A DNA stretch of 38,454 nt from Streptomyces aurantiacus JA 4570 (GTDB lineage Bacteria > Actinomycetota > Actinomycetes > Streptomycetales > Streptomycetaceae), in the NCBI RefSeq assembly GCF_000414115.1, contig NZ_AOPZ01000100.1, forward strand, positions 1 to 38,454, written 5' to 3'. The number at the start of each line of letters is the position of its first letter. Within the stretch, counting starts at the first letter, position 1. The translations under genes and the position numbers were made by a program. Below are positions 24,833 through 33,064 of this stretch, in pieces. Below the pieces are notes generated by a model. That model was not told where the DNA came from, ran no database searches, and saw only the letters and a list, made by a program, of their open reading frames with translations.

Positions 24833-25528
24833 ATGCGTGTGCTGATCGTCGAGGACGAGCCCTATATGGCAGAAGCCATCCGCGATGGCCTACGCCTGGA
24901 GGCCATCGCGGCCGACATCGCAGGTGACGGCGGCACGGCTCTGGAACTGCTGAGCGTCAACACGTACGACATCGCCGTCCTCGACCGAGACATCCCCGGC
25001 CCGTCCGGTGACGAGATCGCCGAACGCATCGTCGCCTCCAACAGCGGCATGCCGATCCTCATGCTCACCGCGGCCGACCGTCTCGACGACAAGGCATCCG
25101 GATTCGAACTCGGCGCCGACGACTACCTCACCAAACCCTTCGAACTCCAAGAACTCGCGCTCAGGCTCAGAGCACTCGACCGCAGACGTGCCCACCACAG
25201 GCCCCCCGTGCGGGAGATCGCGGGTCTGCGCCTGGACCCGTTCCGCAGAGAGGTCCACCGCGACGGCCGCTACGTCGCGCTGACCAGGAAGCAGTTCGCC
25301 GTGCTCGAAGTCCTCGTCGCCGCCGAAGGCGGTGTCGTCAGCGCCGAGGAACTCCTGGAACGCGCGTGGGACGAGAACACCAACCCGTTCACCAACGCCG
25401 TGCGCATCACCGTCTCGGCTCTGCGCAAACGGCTCGGCGAACCGTGGCTCATCGCCACCGTGCCCGGCGTCGGCTACCGCATCGACACAGCACCCGGCAC
25501 CGGGCATGAGGGTGGTGACAGTGGATAG
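24833..25528 (+). CDS. vanR: VanR-type response regulator
   Basis: A 231-residue OmpR/PhoB-type regulator. The receiver domain (1-115) has the acidic pair Glu7/Asp8, phosphoacceptor Asp51 (VLDRDIPG), Thr79 and Lys101 (LTKPFE). The C-terminal winged helix (about 125-225) ends in the DNA-recognition and wing segment AVRITVSALRKRLG, ATVPGVGYRI. The sequence as I recall it is very close to S. coelicolor VanR (SCO3590), which switches on the van genes in the presence of vancomycin. The ATG at 24833 begins the invariant MRVLIVEDEP. The stop overlaps the start of the histidine kinase gene, so the two are co-translated. No target vanHAX promoter is in the window; the divergent carboxypeptidase and vanJ genes are the obvious candidates. 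Confidence 0.9.
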   Translation: MRVLIVEDEPYMAEAIRDGLRLEAIAADIAGDGGTALELLSVNTYDIAVLDRDIPGPSGDEIAERIVASNSGMPILMLTAADRLDDKASGFELGADDYLTKPFELQELALRLRALDRRRAHHRPPVREIAGLRLDPFRREVHRDGRYVALTRKQFAVLEVLVAAEGGVVSAEELLERAWDENTNPFTNAVRITVSALRKRLGEPWLIATVPGVGYRIDTAPGTGHEGGDSG

Positions 25529-26621
25529 GAAGCCCGGCTTGAGCGTCCGCCTCAAACTCACTCTCAGCTACGCCGGATTCCTCATGCTCGCGGGTGTCTT
25601 GCTGCTCGTCGCCGTGGGAGTGTTCCTGCTGCGATCAGGGTGGTGGCAAACCAACGAATCGGGGGCGGTGCAGGTAAACCCGGCCACCCTCTTCCTGCGC
25701 GCTTTCGCCCCGACTGCAGCCGCAGTAATGGTGTTCCTCCTGCTGTTCGGCCTCCTGGGCGGATGGATCCTCGCCGGGCGCATGCTCGCTCCCCTGGACC
25801 GCATCACACACGCCACCCGCACGGCCACGGCCGGATCGCTGTCCCACCGGATCCGGTTGCCGGGCCGCAAGGACGAGTTCCGCGAACTCGCCGACGCCTT
25901 CGACACGATGCTCGCGCGGCTCGAAGCACACGTCGCCGAACAGCGGAGATTCGCAGCCAACGCCTCCCACGAGCTGCGCACGCCACTGGCGATCTCGAAG
26001 ACACTCATCGACGTCGCCCGCGCCGATCCGCACCACGACACCGGCGAACTCATCGACCGCCTCCACACCGTCAACACCCGAGCCATCGACCTCACCGAGG
26101 CACTGCTCCTGCTCAGCCGCGCCGACCAGCGGTCCTTCACCCGGGAACACGTCGACCTGTCCCTCGTCGCGGAAGAAGCCACCGAAACACTCCTGCCCTT
26201 GGCGGAAAAGCACGGCGTCACCATCGAGACAAGCGGCGACATCGCCCCCACGGTCGGATCGCCCGCGCTCCTGCTGCAGCTCAGCACGAACCTCGTGCAC
26301 AACGCGATCGTCCACAACCTGCCTGAACAGGGCACCGTGTGGGTCCATACCACCGTCCGCCCCAAGACGGTGCGGCTCACCGTCGAAAACACCGGCGAGC
26401 AGGTCACCCCCGAGGTGGCCTCGACACTCACCGAACCGTTCCAGCGCGGCACCGAGCGCGTACACACCGATCACGCCGGCGTCGGCCTCGGCCTGGCCAT
26501 CGTCAAGACCATCACCCGGGCACACGACGGCACCCTCACGCTCACCCCGCGCTCTGCCGGCGGGCTCCGCGTCACGGTGGAACTGCCCGCGAAAGCCCCG
26601 CGCGCCGATTCAGCGGCATGA
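25521..26621 (+). CDS. vanS: VanS-type sensor histidine kinase
   Basis: A 366-residue sensor kinase. Two membrane helices (about 14-37 and 64-86) frame a short extracytoplasmic loop of about 26 residues (SGWWQTNESGAVQVNPATLF region), which in S. coelicolor VanS is involved in glycopeptide binding. A HAMP domain follows (about 87-139), then the dimerisation domain with His150 in NASHELRTPLAISK, and the ATP domain with N box (NLVHNAIVHN) and G box (GVGLGLAIVK). The GTG at 25521 is preferred: it lies eight bases after GAGGG and overlaps the vanR stop by 8 bases; an ATG at 25506 would add five residues. The family match to VanS of S. coelicolor is strong from memory. The loop sequence should decide whether teicoplanin or only vancomycin-type antibiotics are sensed. 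Confidence 0.88.
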   Translation: MDRKPGLSVRLKLTLSYAGFLMLAGVLLLVAVGVFLLRSGWWQTNESGAVQVNPATLFLRAFAPTAAAVMVFLLLFGLLGGWILAGRMLAPLDRITHATRTATAGSLSHRIRLPGRKDEFRELADAFDTMLARLEAHVAEQRRFAANASHELRTPLAISKTLIDVARADPHHDTGELIDRLHTVNTRAIDLTEALLLLSRADQRSFTREHVDLSLVAEEATETLLPLAEKHGVTIETSGDIAPTVGSPALLLQLSTNLVHNAIVHNLPEQGTVWVHTTVRPKTVRLTVENTGEQVTPEVASTLTEPFQRGTERVHTDHAGVGLGLAIVKTITRAHDGTLTLTPRSAGGLRVTVELPAKAPRADSAA

Positions 26622-26769
26622 CCTCATCTGGCCACGGCCACCCAGGAACCGTTAAACACCTTATGCACTGATTGCCCCCTTCCGCTCCTTGTGTGAGGCT
26701 CGCTCTTGGCACGTCCTCTTCGCGGCGTATCAAGGAGCACCTCGCACACGGGCCGAAGGAGGCACCGGC

Positions 26770-27318
26770 ATGACAGTGCGCACACCGGACACGGGCAGGG
26801 CCACGGGCACCGGACCGGAGGCGGACGAGCGCGGTCCGGAGCCGGTCGGGGTCCGGCTCGACGTCAACGGCGTCCAGCGGCACGTGGAGATCGAGCCCCG
26901 GGTCAGCCTGCTGGGGGCGCTGCGCGACGAGCTCCAGCTCACGGGCGCCAAACGCGGCTGCGACCAGGGAACGTGCGGGGCCTGCACGGTCTGGGTGGAC
27001 GGCCGCCGGGTCCTCGCCTGTCTGACGCTGGCCATCACCTGCGAGGACGCCGAGGTCACCACCGTGGAGGGGCTGGCCACGCCCGACGGCACCGGCGACG
27101 GGCGGCTCCATCCGATGCAGGAGGAGTTCATCCGCCAGGACGCCTTCCAGTGCGGCTACTGCACACCCGGCCAGATCATGTCGGCCGTGGGCTGCGTCCG
27201 CGAGGGGCACGCGGGCGACGACGGCGAGATCAAGGAGTGGATGAGCGGCAACATCTGCCGTTGCGCCGCCTATCCCCACATCAGGGCGGCCATCCGCGCG
27301 GCCCGCGACCGCGTCTGA
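26770..27318 (+). CDS. molybdenum hydroxylase small subunit, two [2Fe-2S] clusters
   Basis: A 182-residue iron-sulphur subunit of the xanthine dehydrogenase/aldehyde oxidase family. The plant-ferredoxin-type domain carries Cys64, Cys69, Cys72 and Cys84 (KRGCDQGTCGACTVW, then LAC). The C-terminal helical domain carries Cys128, Cys131, Cys163 and Cys165 (CGYCTPGQIM, then ICRC). The subunit passes electrons from the molybdenum site to FAD. Unlike E. coli PaoA it has no twin-arginine signal; the N-terminal 25 residues are Thr/Gly/Pro-rich only, so a cytoplasmic enzyme is likely. The ATG at 26770 has GAAGGAGG upstream. It is the first of three genes in the order small-medium-large and 13 bases before the next. 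Confidence 0.92.
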   Translation: MTVRTPDTGRATGTGPEADERGPEPVGVRLDVNGVQRHVEIEPRVSLLGALRDELQLTGAKRGCDQGTCGACTVWVDGRRVLACLTLAITCEDAEVTTVEGLATPDGTGDGRLHPMQEEFIRQDAFQCGYCTPGQIMSAVGCVREGHAGDDGEIKEWMSGNICRCAAYPHIRAAIRAARDRV

Positions 27319-27331
27319 GGAGCGGCCCGAC

Positions 27332-28336
27332 ATGCGACCCATCTCTTACGTACGCACCGAGGGTGCCGACGGGATCGACCGGGCGGTGGGGCTCGTCACC
27401 GCCGACCCCGACAGTCACTTCCTGGCCGGCGGCACGACCGAGGTCGACCTGCTGCGCCAGCACGTCCTGGCGCCGAACCGTCTCGTGGACATCAACCGGC
27501 TGCCCCTGTCCGGGGTCGAGGAGCTGCCCGACGGCGGGCTGAGGATCGGCGCGCTGACGCGGATGAGCGAGGTCGCCGCTGCGCCCGCCGTCCAGGAGCG
27601 CCTCCCCATGGTGGCGCGGGCCCTCGTGCTCGGCGCCTCCGCCCAGTTGCGCCACATGGCGTCGATGGGCGGCAACATGATGCAGAAGGTCCGCTGCGGC
27701 TACTACCGCGACGGCGAGTCCCCGTGCAACAAGCGGGAGCCCGGCGCGGGCTGCGCCGCGCTCGGCGGGGTCAGCCGCACCCACGCCGTGCTGGGCACCA
27801 GCGAGCACTGCATCGCCACGCACCCCTCGGACGTCGCGGTGCCGCTGGTCGCCCTGGACGCCGTCATCCGCACCCGCACCGCGGACAGCGAGCGCGCGTA
27901 CGCCATCGACGAGTTCTTCCTGCCGCCGGGTGACACCCCGGACCGCGAACACCCCCTCACCCACGGCGAGTTGATCACAGCCATCGACGTGCCCACGCCG
28001 CCCCTGGCCCGGCGCTCGCTGTACCTCAAGGTCCGCGACCGCGAGTCGTACGAGTTCGCGCTGGTGTCGGTCGCCGCGGCGCTCGAGGTGCGTGACGGCA
28101 AGGTCAGCGGCGTGCGGATCGCCCTCGGCGGGGTCGGCACGCGGCCCTGGCGGGCCCGCCGCGCGGAGGACGCGCTGGTCGGGGGCCCGGCCACCACCGC
28201 GAGCTTCGACCTCGCCGCACGCGCGGAGCTCGCCGAGGCCCGCACCACCCCCATGAACGCCTTCAAGCCCGAGCTGGCGCGCCGCACCCTGGTCCGGGCC
28301 CTGGAGACGCTCACCCGAGACGGGAGCCAGTCATGA
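27332..28336 (+). CDS. molybdenum hydroxylase FAD subunit with an extra four-Cys loop (PaoB type)
   Basis: A 334-residue FAD-binding subunit. LAGGTTEVDLLRQ (31-43) and the ASMGGNMMQ loop (110-118) form the flavin site, and the C-terminal CO-dehydrogenase-flavoprotein domain follows from about 215. Between them sits an insert with four cysteines: Cys122, Cys132, Cys141 and Cys160 (RCGYYRD, PCNKREPGAGC, EHC). E. coli PaoB has the same insert and binds an additional [4Fe-4S] cluster there. This places the operon with PaoABC-type aldehyde oxidoreductases rather than with xanthine dehydrogenase. Start ATG with GAGGAG upstream. The stop overlaps the start of the large-subunit gene by four bases (ATGA), so they are translationally coupled. 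Confidence 0.9.
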   Translation: MRPISYVRTEGADGIDRAVGLVTADPDSHFLAGGTTEVDLLRQHVLAPNRLVDINRLPLSGVEELPDGGLRIGALTRMSEVAAAPAVQERLPMVARALVLGASAQLRHMASMGGNMMQKVRCGYYRDGESPCNKREPGAGCAALGGVSRTHAVLGTSEHCIATHPSDVAVPLVALDAVIRTRTADSERAYAIDEFFLPPGDTPDREHPLTHGELITAIDVPTPPLARRSLYLKVRDRESYEFALVSVAAALEVRDGKVSGVRIALGGVGTRPWRARRAEDALVGGPATTASFDLAARAELAEARTTPMNAFKPELARRTLVRALETLTRDGSQS

Positions 28337-30609
28337 CCACCACCGCTCCCACACCCGTGGACGGCCCCATCGGGCGTCCCCTGGACCGGGTCGAAGGCCA
28401 CGCCAAGGTCACCGGCACCGCCCGGTACGCCGCCGAGGTGCCGCTGCCCGGCCTCACGCACGCCGTGCTGGTCGGCGCCCGCGTCGCCCGCGGCCGGATC
28501 ACGTCCATCGACGCCGCGGAGGCCGAGCGGGCGGAGGGCGTCCTCGCCGTGCTCACCCACGAGAACCTCGGGAAGATCGCGGCGCAGCCCCCGCTGCTGC
28601 CGTCCCTGGCCGGTTCCGTCGCCCCCGGCGAGACGTTCTTCCCGATGCAGGGCGACGAGATCCACTACGCCGGGCAGCATGTGGCGCTGGTCGTCGCCGA
28701 CACGTACGAGCGCGCCCTGCACGCCTCGCGGCTCGTGCGGATCTCGTACGCCGAGGAGCCGTCCGTCACCGTCATCGACCAGGGCCGTGACCAGGCGTAC
28801 GAACCCGAGGCGATCTTCGCGGGGTTCGTTCCGGGGCGTACCGAACGCGGCGACGTGGAGGCGGCGCTGGGCGCGGCCGACGTCACGGTGGACCGCACCT
28901 TCACGTTCGCCGCCAACCACCACAACCCGATCGAGACGTCGGCCGCGACCGCCTACTGGGAGGGCGACCGGCTCACGCTGCACGACACCACGCAGGGCGT
29001 CACCGCGACGCAGCACACGGTGGCCGCGCTGCTCGGCGTACCGCACACCCGCATCCGGGTGATCGGTCACTTCACGGGCGGCAGCTTCGGCGGCAAGGCG
29101 ATGGTCTGGCACCATCCGGCGCTGGCCGCGCTCGCCGCCCGCAAGGTCGGGCGCCCGGTGCGGCTGGCCCTGACCCGGGAGCAGATGTTCGTCGGCTGCG
29201 GGCACCGTGAGGAGCAGGAGCAGCGGCTCACGCTCGGTGCCGACAAGGAGGGCCGCCTTGTGGCGCTGCGCCACCACAAGCTGTCCCCGACCTCGCCGTT
29301 CGACCACTGGGCCGAGCCGTCGCTCGGCGTGGCGGGGCAGCTGTACGCGTGCCCGAACTACGAGGGCGTGTACCGGCTGATCCGCGCCAACACGACGACG
29401 CCGACGTTCATGCGCTGTCCGGGCGAGGCGACCGGCCTGTTCGCGCTGGAGACCGCCATGGACGAGCTCGCCGAACGCGTCGACCTCGACCCGCTGGAGC
29501 TGCGCCTGCGCAACTACACCGAGAACGATCCGGCGTCCGGGCGCCCGTGGAGCAGCAACGGGCTGCGCGAGTGCCTGGAGCGGGGCGCGGAGCGCATCGG
29601 CTGGGAGCGCCGGGCGGCGCCGCCGGCCCGCGACGGCGACTGGCTGATCGGTCTCGGCATGGCCGCGAGCGCGTATCCGGTGTACGGGCCGAACAATCCG
29701 CAGCGGGCCCGCGCCCGGCTGTACGCCGATGGCACCGCCGTCGTCCAGGCCGCCGTCACCGACATCGGCACCGGCGTCCTCACCGTGATGACGCAGGTCG
29801 CCGCCGAGGCGCTGGGGCTGCCGGTGGAGCGGTGCCGGTTCGAGGGCGGGGACACCGACCTGCCGAACGTGGCGGCCGCCGTCGGGTCCTCCGGCGCGGG
29901 CATGGTCAGCGCGACGGTGCACGCCGCCGCGAGCGCGCTGCGTGAGCAGCTCGTCGCCAGGGCCGTCGGGGACGAGGGGTCCCCGCTGCACGGCGCCGAC
30001 CCCGCCGACGTCGACGTGCGCGACGGCCGGATGGTGCTGCGCGACGCGCCCGGCACCGGTGAGGACTACGCCGAGCTGCTCCAGCGCAACTTCCTGCCGG
30101 ACATGGAGGCCACCGGGTCCTGGGGCCCGCCGCCGCAGGACGCGCCGTTCGCGTCGATGACCTTCGGCGCGCAGTTCGCGGAGGTGGCCGTCGATCCGGT
30201 GCTCGGTCTGGTCCGCGTGCGCCGCCTGGCCGGGGCGTTCGCGCCCGGTCGCGTCCTCAACGCCAAGACCGCCCGCAGCCAGCTCATGGGCGGCATGATC
30301 TGGGGGCTGAGCCAGGCGCTGCTGGAGGCGACCCACATGGAACCGCGCACCGGCCGCTGGGCGAACGCGAGCCTCGGCGAGTACCTGGTGCCGGTCAACG
30401 CCGACGCACCCGACGTGGACGTCGACTTCATCGAGGTGCAGGACACCGTCGTCAACCCGCTGGGCGTGAAGGGCGTCGGCGAGGTGGGCCAGGCCGGGGT
30501 GGCCCCGGCGATCGCCAACGCCATCCACCACGCCATCGGACGGCGCCTGCGCAAGCTGCCGATCACCATCGAGGACATTGTGGCCGGGGGCGACGAAGCA
30601 CCGCAGTAG
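28333..30609 (+). CDS. molybdenum hydroxylase large (Mo-cofactor) subunit, aldehyde oxidoreductase type
   Basis: A 758-residue molybdopterin-binding subunit. The N-terminal aldehyde oxidase a/b hammerhead domain (about 20-130) carries GRPLDRVEGHAKVTGTARYA. The cofactor domain has GGSFGGKA, MRCPGE (Arg before the active site), GSSGAGM and the catalytic Glu near residue 717 in KGVGEVGQAG. The enzyme oxidises aldehydes or heterocycles with water as oxygen donor; the exact substrate is unknown, but the companion subunit suggests aromatic aldehydes as in PaoABC. The last codons before the stop lie in an 18-base tandem duplication, so the C-terminus may vary among strains. No dedicated XdhC/PaoD maturation gene is seen in the window; one may lie elsewhere. 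Confidence 0.9.
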   Translation: MTTTAPTPVDGPIGRPLDRVEGHAKVTGTARYAAEVPLPGLTHAVLVGARVARGRITSIDAAEAERAEGVLAVLTHENLGKIAAQPPLLPSLAGSVAPGETFFPMQGDEIHYAGQHVALVVADTYERALHASRLVRISYAEEPSVTVIDQGRDQAYEPEAIFAGFVPGRTERGDVEAALGAADVTVDRTFTFAANHHNPIETSAATAYWEGDRLTLHDTTQGVTATQHTVAALLGVPHTRIRVIGHFTGGSFGGKAMVWHHPALAALAARKVGRPVRLALTREQMFVGCGHREEQEQRLTLGADKEGRLVALRHHKLSPTSPFDHWAEPSLGVAGQLYACPNYEGVYRLIRANTTTPTFMRCPGEATGLFALETAMDELAERVDLDPLELRLRNYTENDPASGRPWSSNGLRECLERGAERIGWERRAAPPARDGDWLIGLGMAASAYPVYGPNNPQRARARLYADGTAVVQAAVTDIGTGVLTVMTQVAAEALGLPVERCRFEGGDTDLPNVAAAVGSSGAGMVSATVHAAASALREQLVARAVGDEGSPLHGADPADVDVRDGRMVLRDAPGTGEDYAELLQRNFLPDMEATGSWGPPPQDAPFASMTFGAQFAEVAVDPVLGLVRVRRLAGAFAPGRVLNAKTARSQLMGGMIWGLSQALLEATHMEPRTGRWANASLGEYLVPVNADAPDVDVDFIEVQDTVVNPLGVKGVGEVGQAGVAPAIANAIHHAIGRRLRKLPITIEDIVAGGDEAPQ

Positions 30610-30627
30610 GACGAAGCACCGCAGTAG
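30592..30627. repeat. perfect 18-bp tandem duplication across the stop codon
   Basis: GACGAAGCACCGCAGTAG is present twice without a gap (30592-30609 and 30610-30627). The first copy ends the large-subunit gene and includes its TAG; the second is untranslated. It looks like a recent slippage duplication. Confidence 0.8.
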
Positions 30628-30629
30628 TT

Positions 30630-30657
30630 CGGGCACCCGGGACTTCCCGGGTGCCCG
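30630..30657. terminator. strong hairpin between convergent genes
   Basis: CGGGCACCCGGGA (30630-30642) and its exact complement (30645-30657) are separated by two bases. It lies between the molybdenum hydroxylase operon and the minus-strand nuclease gene and can end both transcripts. Confidence 0.8.
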
Positions 30658-30687
30658 ATTCAGCCCATGGGACTGCACGACGACCTG

Positions 30688-32379
30688 TCAGCGAAGGTGC
30701 CAGTCGTTCCACCGGCCGGTGCGTGCGTTCCGTTCGCGGTAGTGCGGTTTCCCGTCGGTTCCGCGTACCCGTATGACGGCGCCCATGCCCTTGGAGTCGT
30801 CCCAGACGACCTCGACGGCGGAGGTGGCGACACCGCCGAAGGGCCGCCAGCCGACGAAGGTCCCGTTCGGGCGTGACCAGCGGGTCCATACCTGTCGGTC
30901 AGCCCCGATGACCCACATCTGCTTCATGCCGTTGGAGTAGGTGTACCACTCCTCGCCGTACTCGCAGGAGTACCGGCCGCCCATGACCGGGTGGGTGCAC
31001 AGTTCGCTGGGCGCGAGCGCTCTCCCGGCTCGCTCCGCGTCGGTCAGGAAGGCGCTGCCCGGCTTCGATCTCCCGCTCACCGCGCCTCCTGCCCGCTGCT
31101 CGGACGCGGGGATGTTGAACGGCACGACCCAGAGATCGTCTCCCTTGGCGAGAACGCGCCGCCTGGCGAGCCAGGAACGCCAGTCGAGGCCCGCGTTCCA
31201 GTTGTCGTCCCCGTCGATGAACCGGACCGAGTACTTCCATGTGTCGCTCGGGTGCAGCACCGTGTAGTTCGCACCCTCGTAGGTCGTGCCGAGTGGATAC
31301 TCGTCGCACTCCTCACCCGGCTTGGGACTCAGTCTCCGGCAGGCGTTGGTGCGGATGCGCTCGTTTTCCTGACGGTAGGTGAGCGAGGCATTGCCGTCGG
31401 CGCTCTGGTGCAGGCGCGTCAGCGGTTTGGGGTTCGGCCTGGTGTCCAGAGCCCCTGGTATCTGCACTCCCGGGTAGCTGCCGAACGGCTTTGTAGTGGT
31501 CGGGTGGTGGGTGGCGTCCCACACGTGCTTGGCGTACTCCGGGTAGTCCTTGTAGTCGACGTACCAGTTCAAGCGGGTTTTGTCCCATACGCAGCCGCCG
31601 CTGCCCGCCATGTAGAACGCCCTGTCGCAGCGGAGCTGTTCGGACTGCTCGACCTCTCCGAGTGCGCCGTCGAGCGTCGCCGTGATGGCGTGGAAGGAGA
31701 CTCCGTCGCCACGCAGGAAGTTCTTGGCTCTTGCGTCCCTCACCGGATCAGTCGGCCGGCTACGGCTCATGTCGAACCGGGCGAAGGCGTCGTCCAGCCC
31801 GTTGCCCCCCTTCCAGGCCAGGAGCGAGCGCCGTTCCCGGGCCGGACGGCCGGCACAGCTTGCCCCCTGCGAGCCGTTGCACTCAAGGGTGACGCTGAGG
31901 CGGGAGCGCTCCAGGTCGCGCAGGTGCTGGTGGTTGCCGCTGACCAGGACGTCGTCCCAGTCATCCAGCAGAAGGTGGATCGAGGTCCGGCGATCCCTGC
32001 GGTGCGAGTCCTGCAGGATCGTGACCCGGAAGTTCGAGTAGGCCGCCAGGGCACCGCCCACCTTGAGCTCGTAACGCGTACGGATGACGGTGCACAGCGA
32101 GTACCGGCTGGTGTAGATGGTGTACCCGGCAAGTTCACCCTTGCCCGGGTCAGCAGCGCCGCGGCACTCCTGCAGCTTCCACGGGTTGTCGTCGTCTCTC
32201 TCGATGGGCCCGTCGTCCGCTGCTGAACCCGGCGCCTGGGCCCGTATGGGCGTGATGGCGACTCGCTTCACGCCTCCGCCGCTCCCGGGCTCCGGGGCCG
32301 GGGCCGCTGCGACGAGCCCGGTTGCGGCAGTGACAAGGGCGAGTAAGCCAAGGAGGGTGCTGCGTAAGCGTCTGTGCAT
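30688..32379 (-). CDS. secreted NucA/NucB-like deoxyribonuclease-domain protein
   Basis: A 563-residue secreted protein. The signal peptide is at about 1-27 (HRRLRST, then LLGLLALVTAATGLVAAAPA). The segment about 345-425 matches NucA/NucB-type deoxyribonucleases: CDEYP at 358-362 with the active-site Asp359/Glu360 pair, TTYEGA, then NWNAGLDWRSWLARRRVLAK and GDDLWVVPF, the typical final strand. The N-terminal 300 residues have several Cys (71, 96, 167, 175, 251, 263) but no family I can name. The C-terminal about 75 residues (GADRQVWTRWSRPNGTFVGW, then RPFGG) resemble one or two blades of a lectin-like propeller. The nuclease would act outside the cell. The ATG at 32379 begins the signal peptide. 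It could also be a toxin-like effector, but no immunity gene is seen next to it. Confidence 0.72.
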   Translation of the reverse strand: MHRRLRSTLLGLLALVTAATGLVAAAPAPEPGSGGGVKRVAITPIRAQAPGSAADDGPIERDDDNPWKLQECRGAADPGKGELAGYTIYTSRYSLCTVIRTRYELKVGGALAAYSNFRVTILQDSHRRDRRTSIHLLLDDWDDVLVSGNHQHLRDLERSRLSVTLECNGSQGASCAGRPARERRSLLAWKGGNGLDDAFARFDMSRSRPTDPVRDARAKNFLRGDGVSFHAITATLDGALGEVEQSEQLRCDRAFYMAGSGGCVWDKTRLNWYVDYKDYPEYAKHVWDATHHPTTTKPFGSYPGVQIPGALDTRPNPKPLTRLHQSADGNASLTYRQENERIRTNACRRLSPKPGEECDEYPLGTTYEGANYTVLHPSDTWKYSVRFIDGDDNWNAGLDWRSWLARRRVLAKGDDLWVVPFNIPASEQRAGGAVSGRSKPGSAFLTDAERAGRALAPSELCTHPVMGGRYSCEYGEEWYTYSNGMKQMWVIGADRQVWTRWSRPNGTFVGWRPFGGVATSAVEVVWDDSKGMGAVIRVRGTDGKPHYRERNARTGRWNDWHLR

Positions 32380-32497
32380 GGTCTCCCCGTTCCGATATGC
32401 GCGCCCATCCCCGTTGGGGCCGGCCCCCCAAGGTGGCCGGGAGGTCTGCCGGAAACCTTGAGAGAACCTTGAATCCCCAGGTCGGCCCTTCGAGGGT

Positions 32498-32965
32498 TCA
32501 GGCAGTCAGGAGCGCCGCCAGCCTGTCCAGGAACACCCGCTGGCCCGCCACGAGCTTGTCGCGGGCCCGGTCCAGCGGGAGCCAGGCCACGCGGTCGAGC
32601 TCGGGGAACTCCTGGACGTGGCCCGAGCCGCGCGGCCACTCCATGCGGAAGGTGCCGGGCACCACGGTCTCCGGGTCGAGGTCGGCCTCGACGGCCCAGA
32701 CGGTGACCGTCTTGCCGCCCGCCTGCCGCACTTCGCCCAACGGCAGCCGGGGCCCCGCGGGGGCGGGGCGGCCGAGCTCCTCTTCGAACTCGCGCTCCGC
32801 GGCGGCCTGCGGCTGCTCGTCGTCGCCGTACTCGCCTTTGGGAATCGACCAGGCCGCGTCGTCCCGGCGGGCCCAGAACGGGCCGCCCATGTGGCCGATG
32901 AGCACTTCGACCGCCGGGCCCGGGTTGCGGAAGAGCAGCAGTCCGGCGCTGCGGCGGCCGGTCAT
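32498..32965 (-). CDS. Nudix hydrolase
   Basis: A 155-residue Nudix protein that should hydrolyse a nucleoside diphosphate linked to another moiety. The Nudix box is complete: GEYGDDEQPQAAAEREFEEE followed by LG, with the REFEEELG metal-binding core. The N-terminal SAGLLLFRN and WSIPKGEY match the predicted NTP-pyrophosphohydrolase subgroup with a longer C-terminal helix (RARDKLVAGQRVFLDRLAAL). The length is normal. ATG at 32965; the ribosome site is weak. It is followed by the divergent-free gap before the nuclease gene; no functional partner is evident. Confidence 0.88.
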   Translation of the reverse strand: MTGRRSAGLLLFRNPGPAVEVLIGHMGGPFWARRDDAAWSIPKGEYGDDEQPQAAAEREFEEELGRPAPAGPRLPLGEVRQAGGKTVTVWAVEADLDPETVVPGTFRMEWPRGSGHVQEFPELDRVAWLPLDRARDKLVAGQRVFLDRLAALLTA

Positions 32966-33028
32966 GACGTCGAAGGACGTGAGGGCTGCATGCCGTCGGA
33001 CCTTACGCCTTCGTCGAACGACGGAGAA

Positions 33029-33057
33029 CGGGACGCGCCCGCCGCGGGCGCGTCCCG
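33029..33057. terminator. strong hairpin after the large secreted protein gene
   Basis: CGGGACGCGCCCGC (33029-33042) and its exact complement (33044-33057) form a 14-pair palindrome around one base, just beyond the minus-strand stop at 33065. Confidence 0.75.
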
Positions 33058-33064
33058 CCGGGTC

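Noticed and set aside
22977..26621. Full vancomycin resistance cluster
   Set aside because: No D-Ala-D-Lac ligase, lactate dehydrogenase or VanX-type dipeptidase gene is present in the window; only vanR, vanS, a vanJ-like gene and a VanY-like gene are supported.
27703..30678. 991-residue open frame on the minus strand
   Set aside because: It covers the reverse of the molybdenum hydroxylase genes and has Gly/Arg/His-rich sequence typical of an antisense frame.
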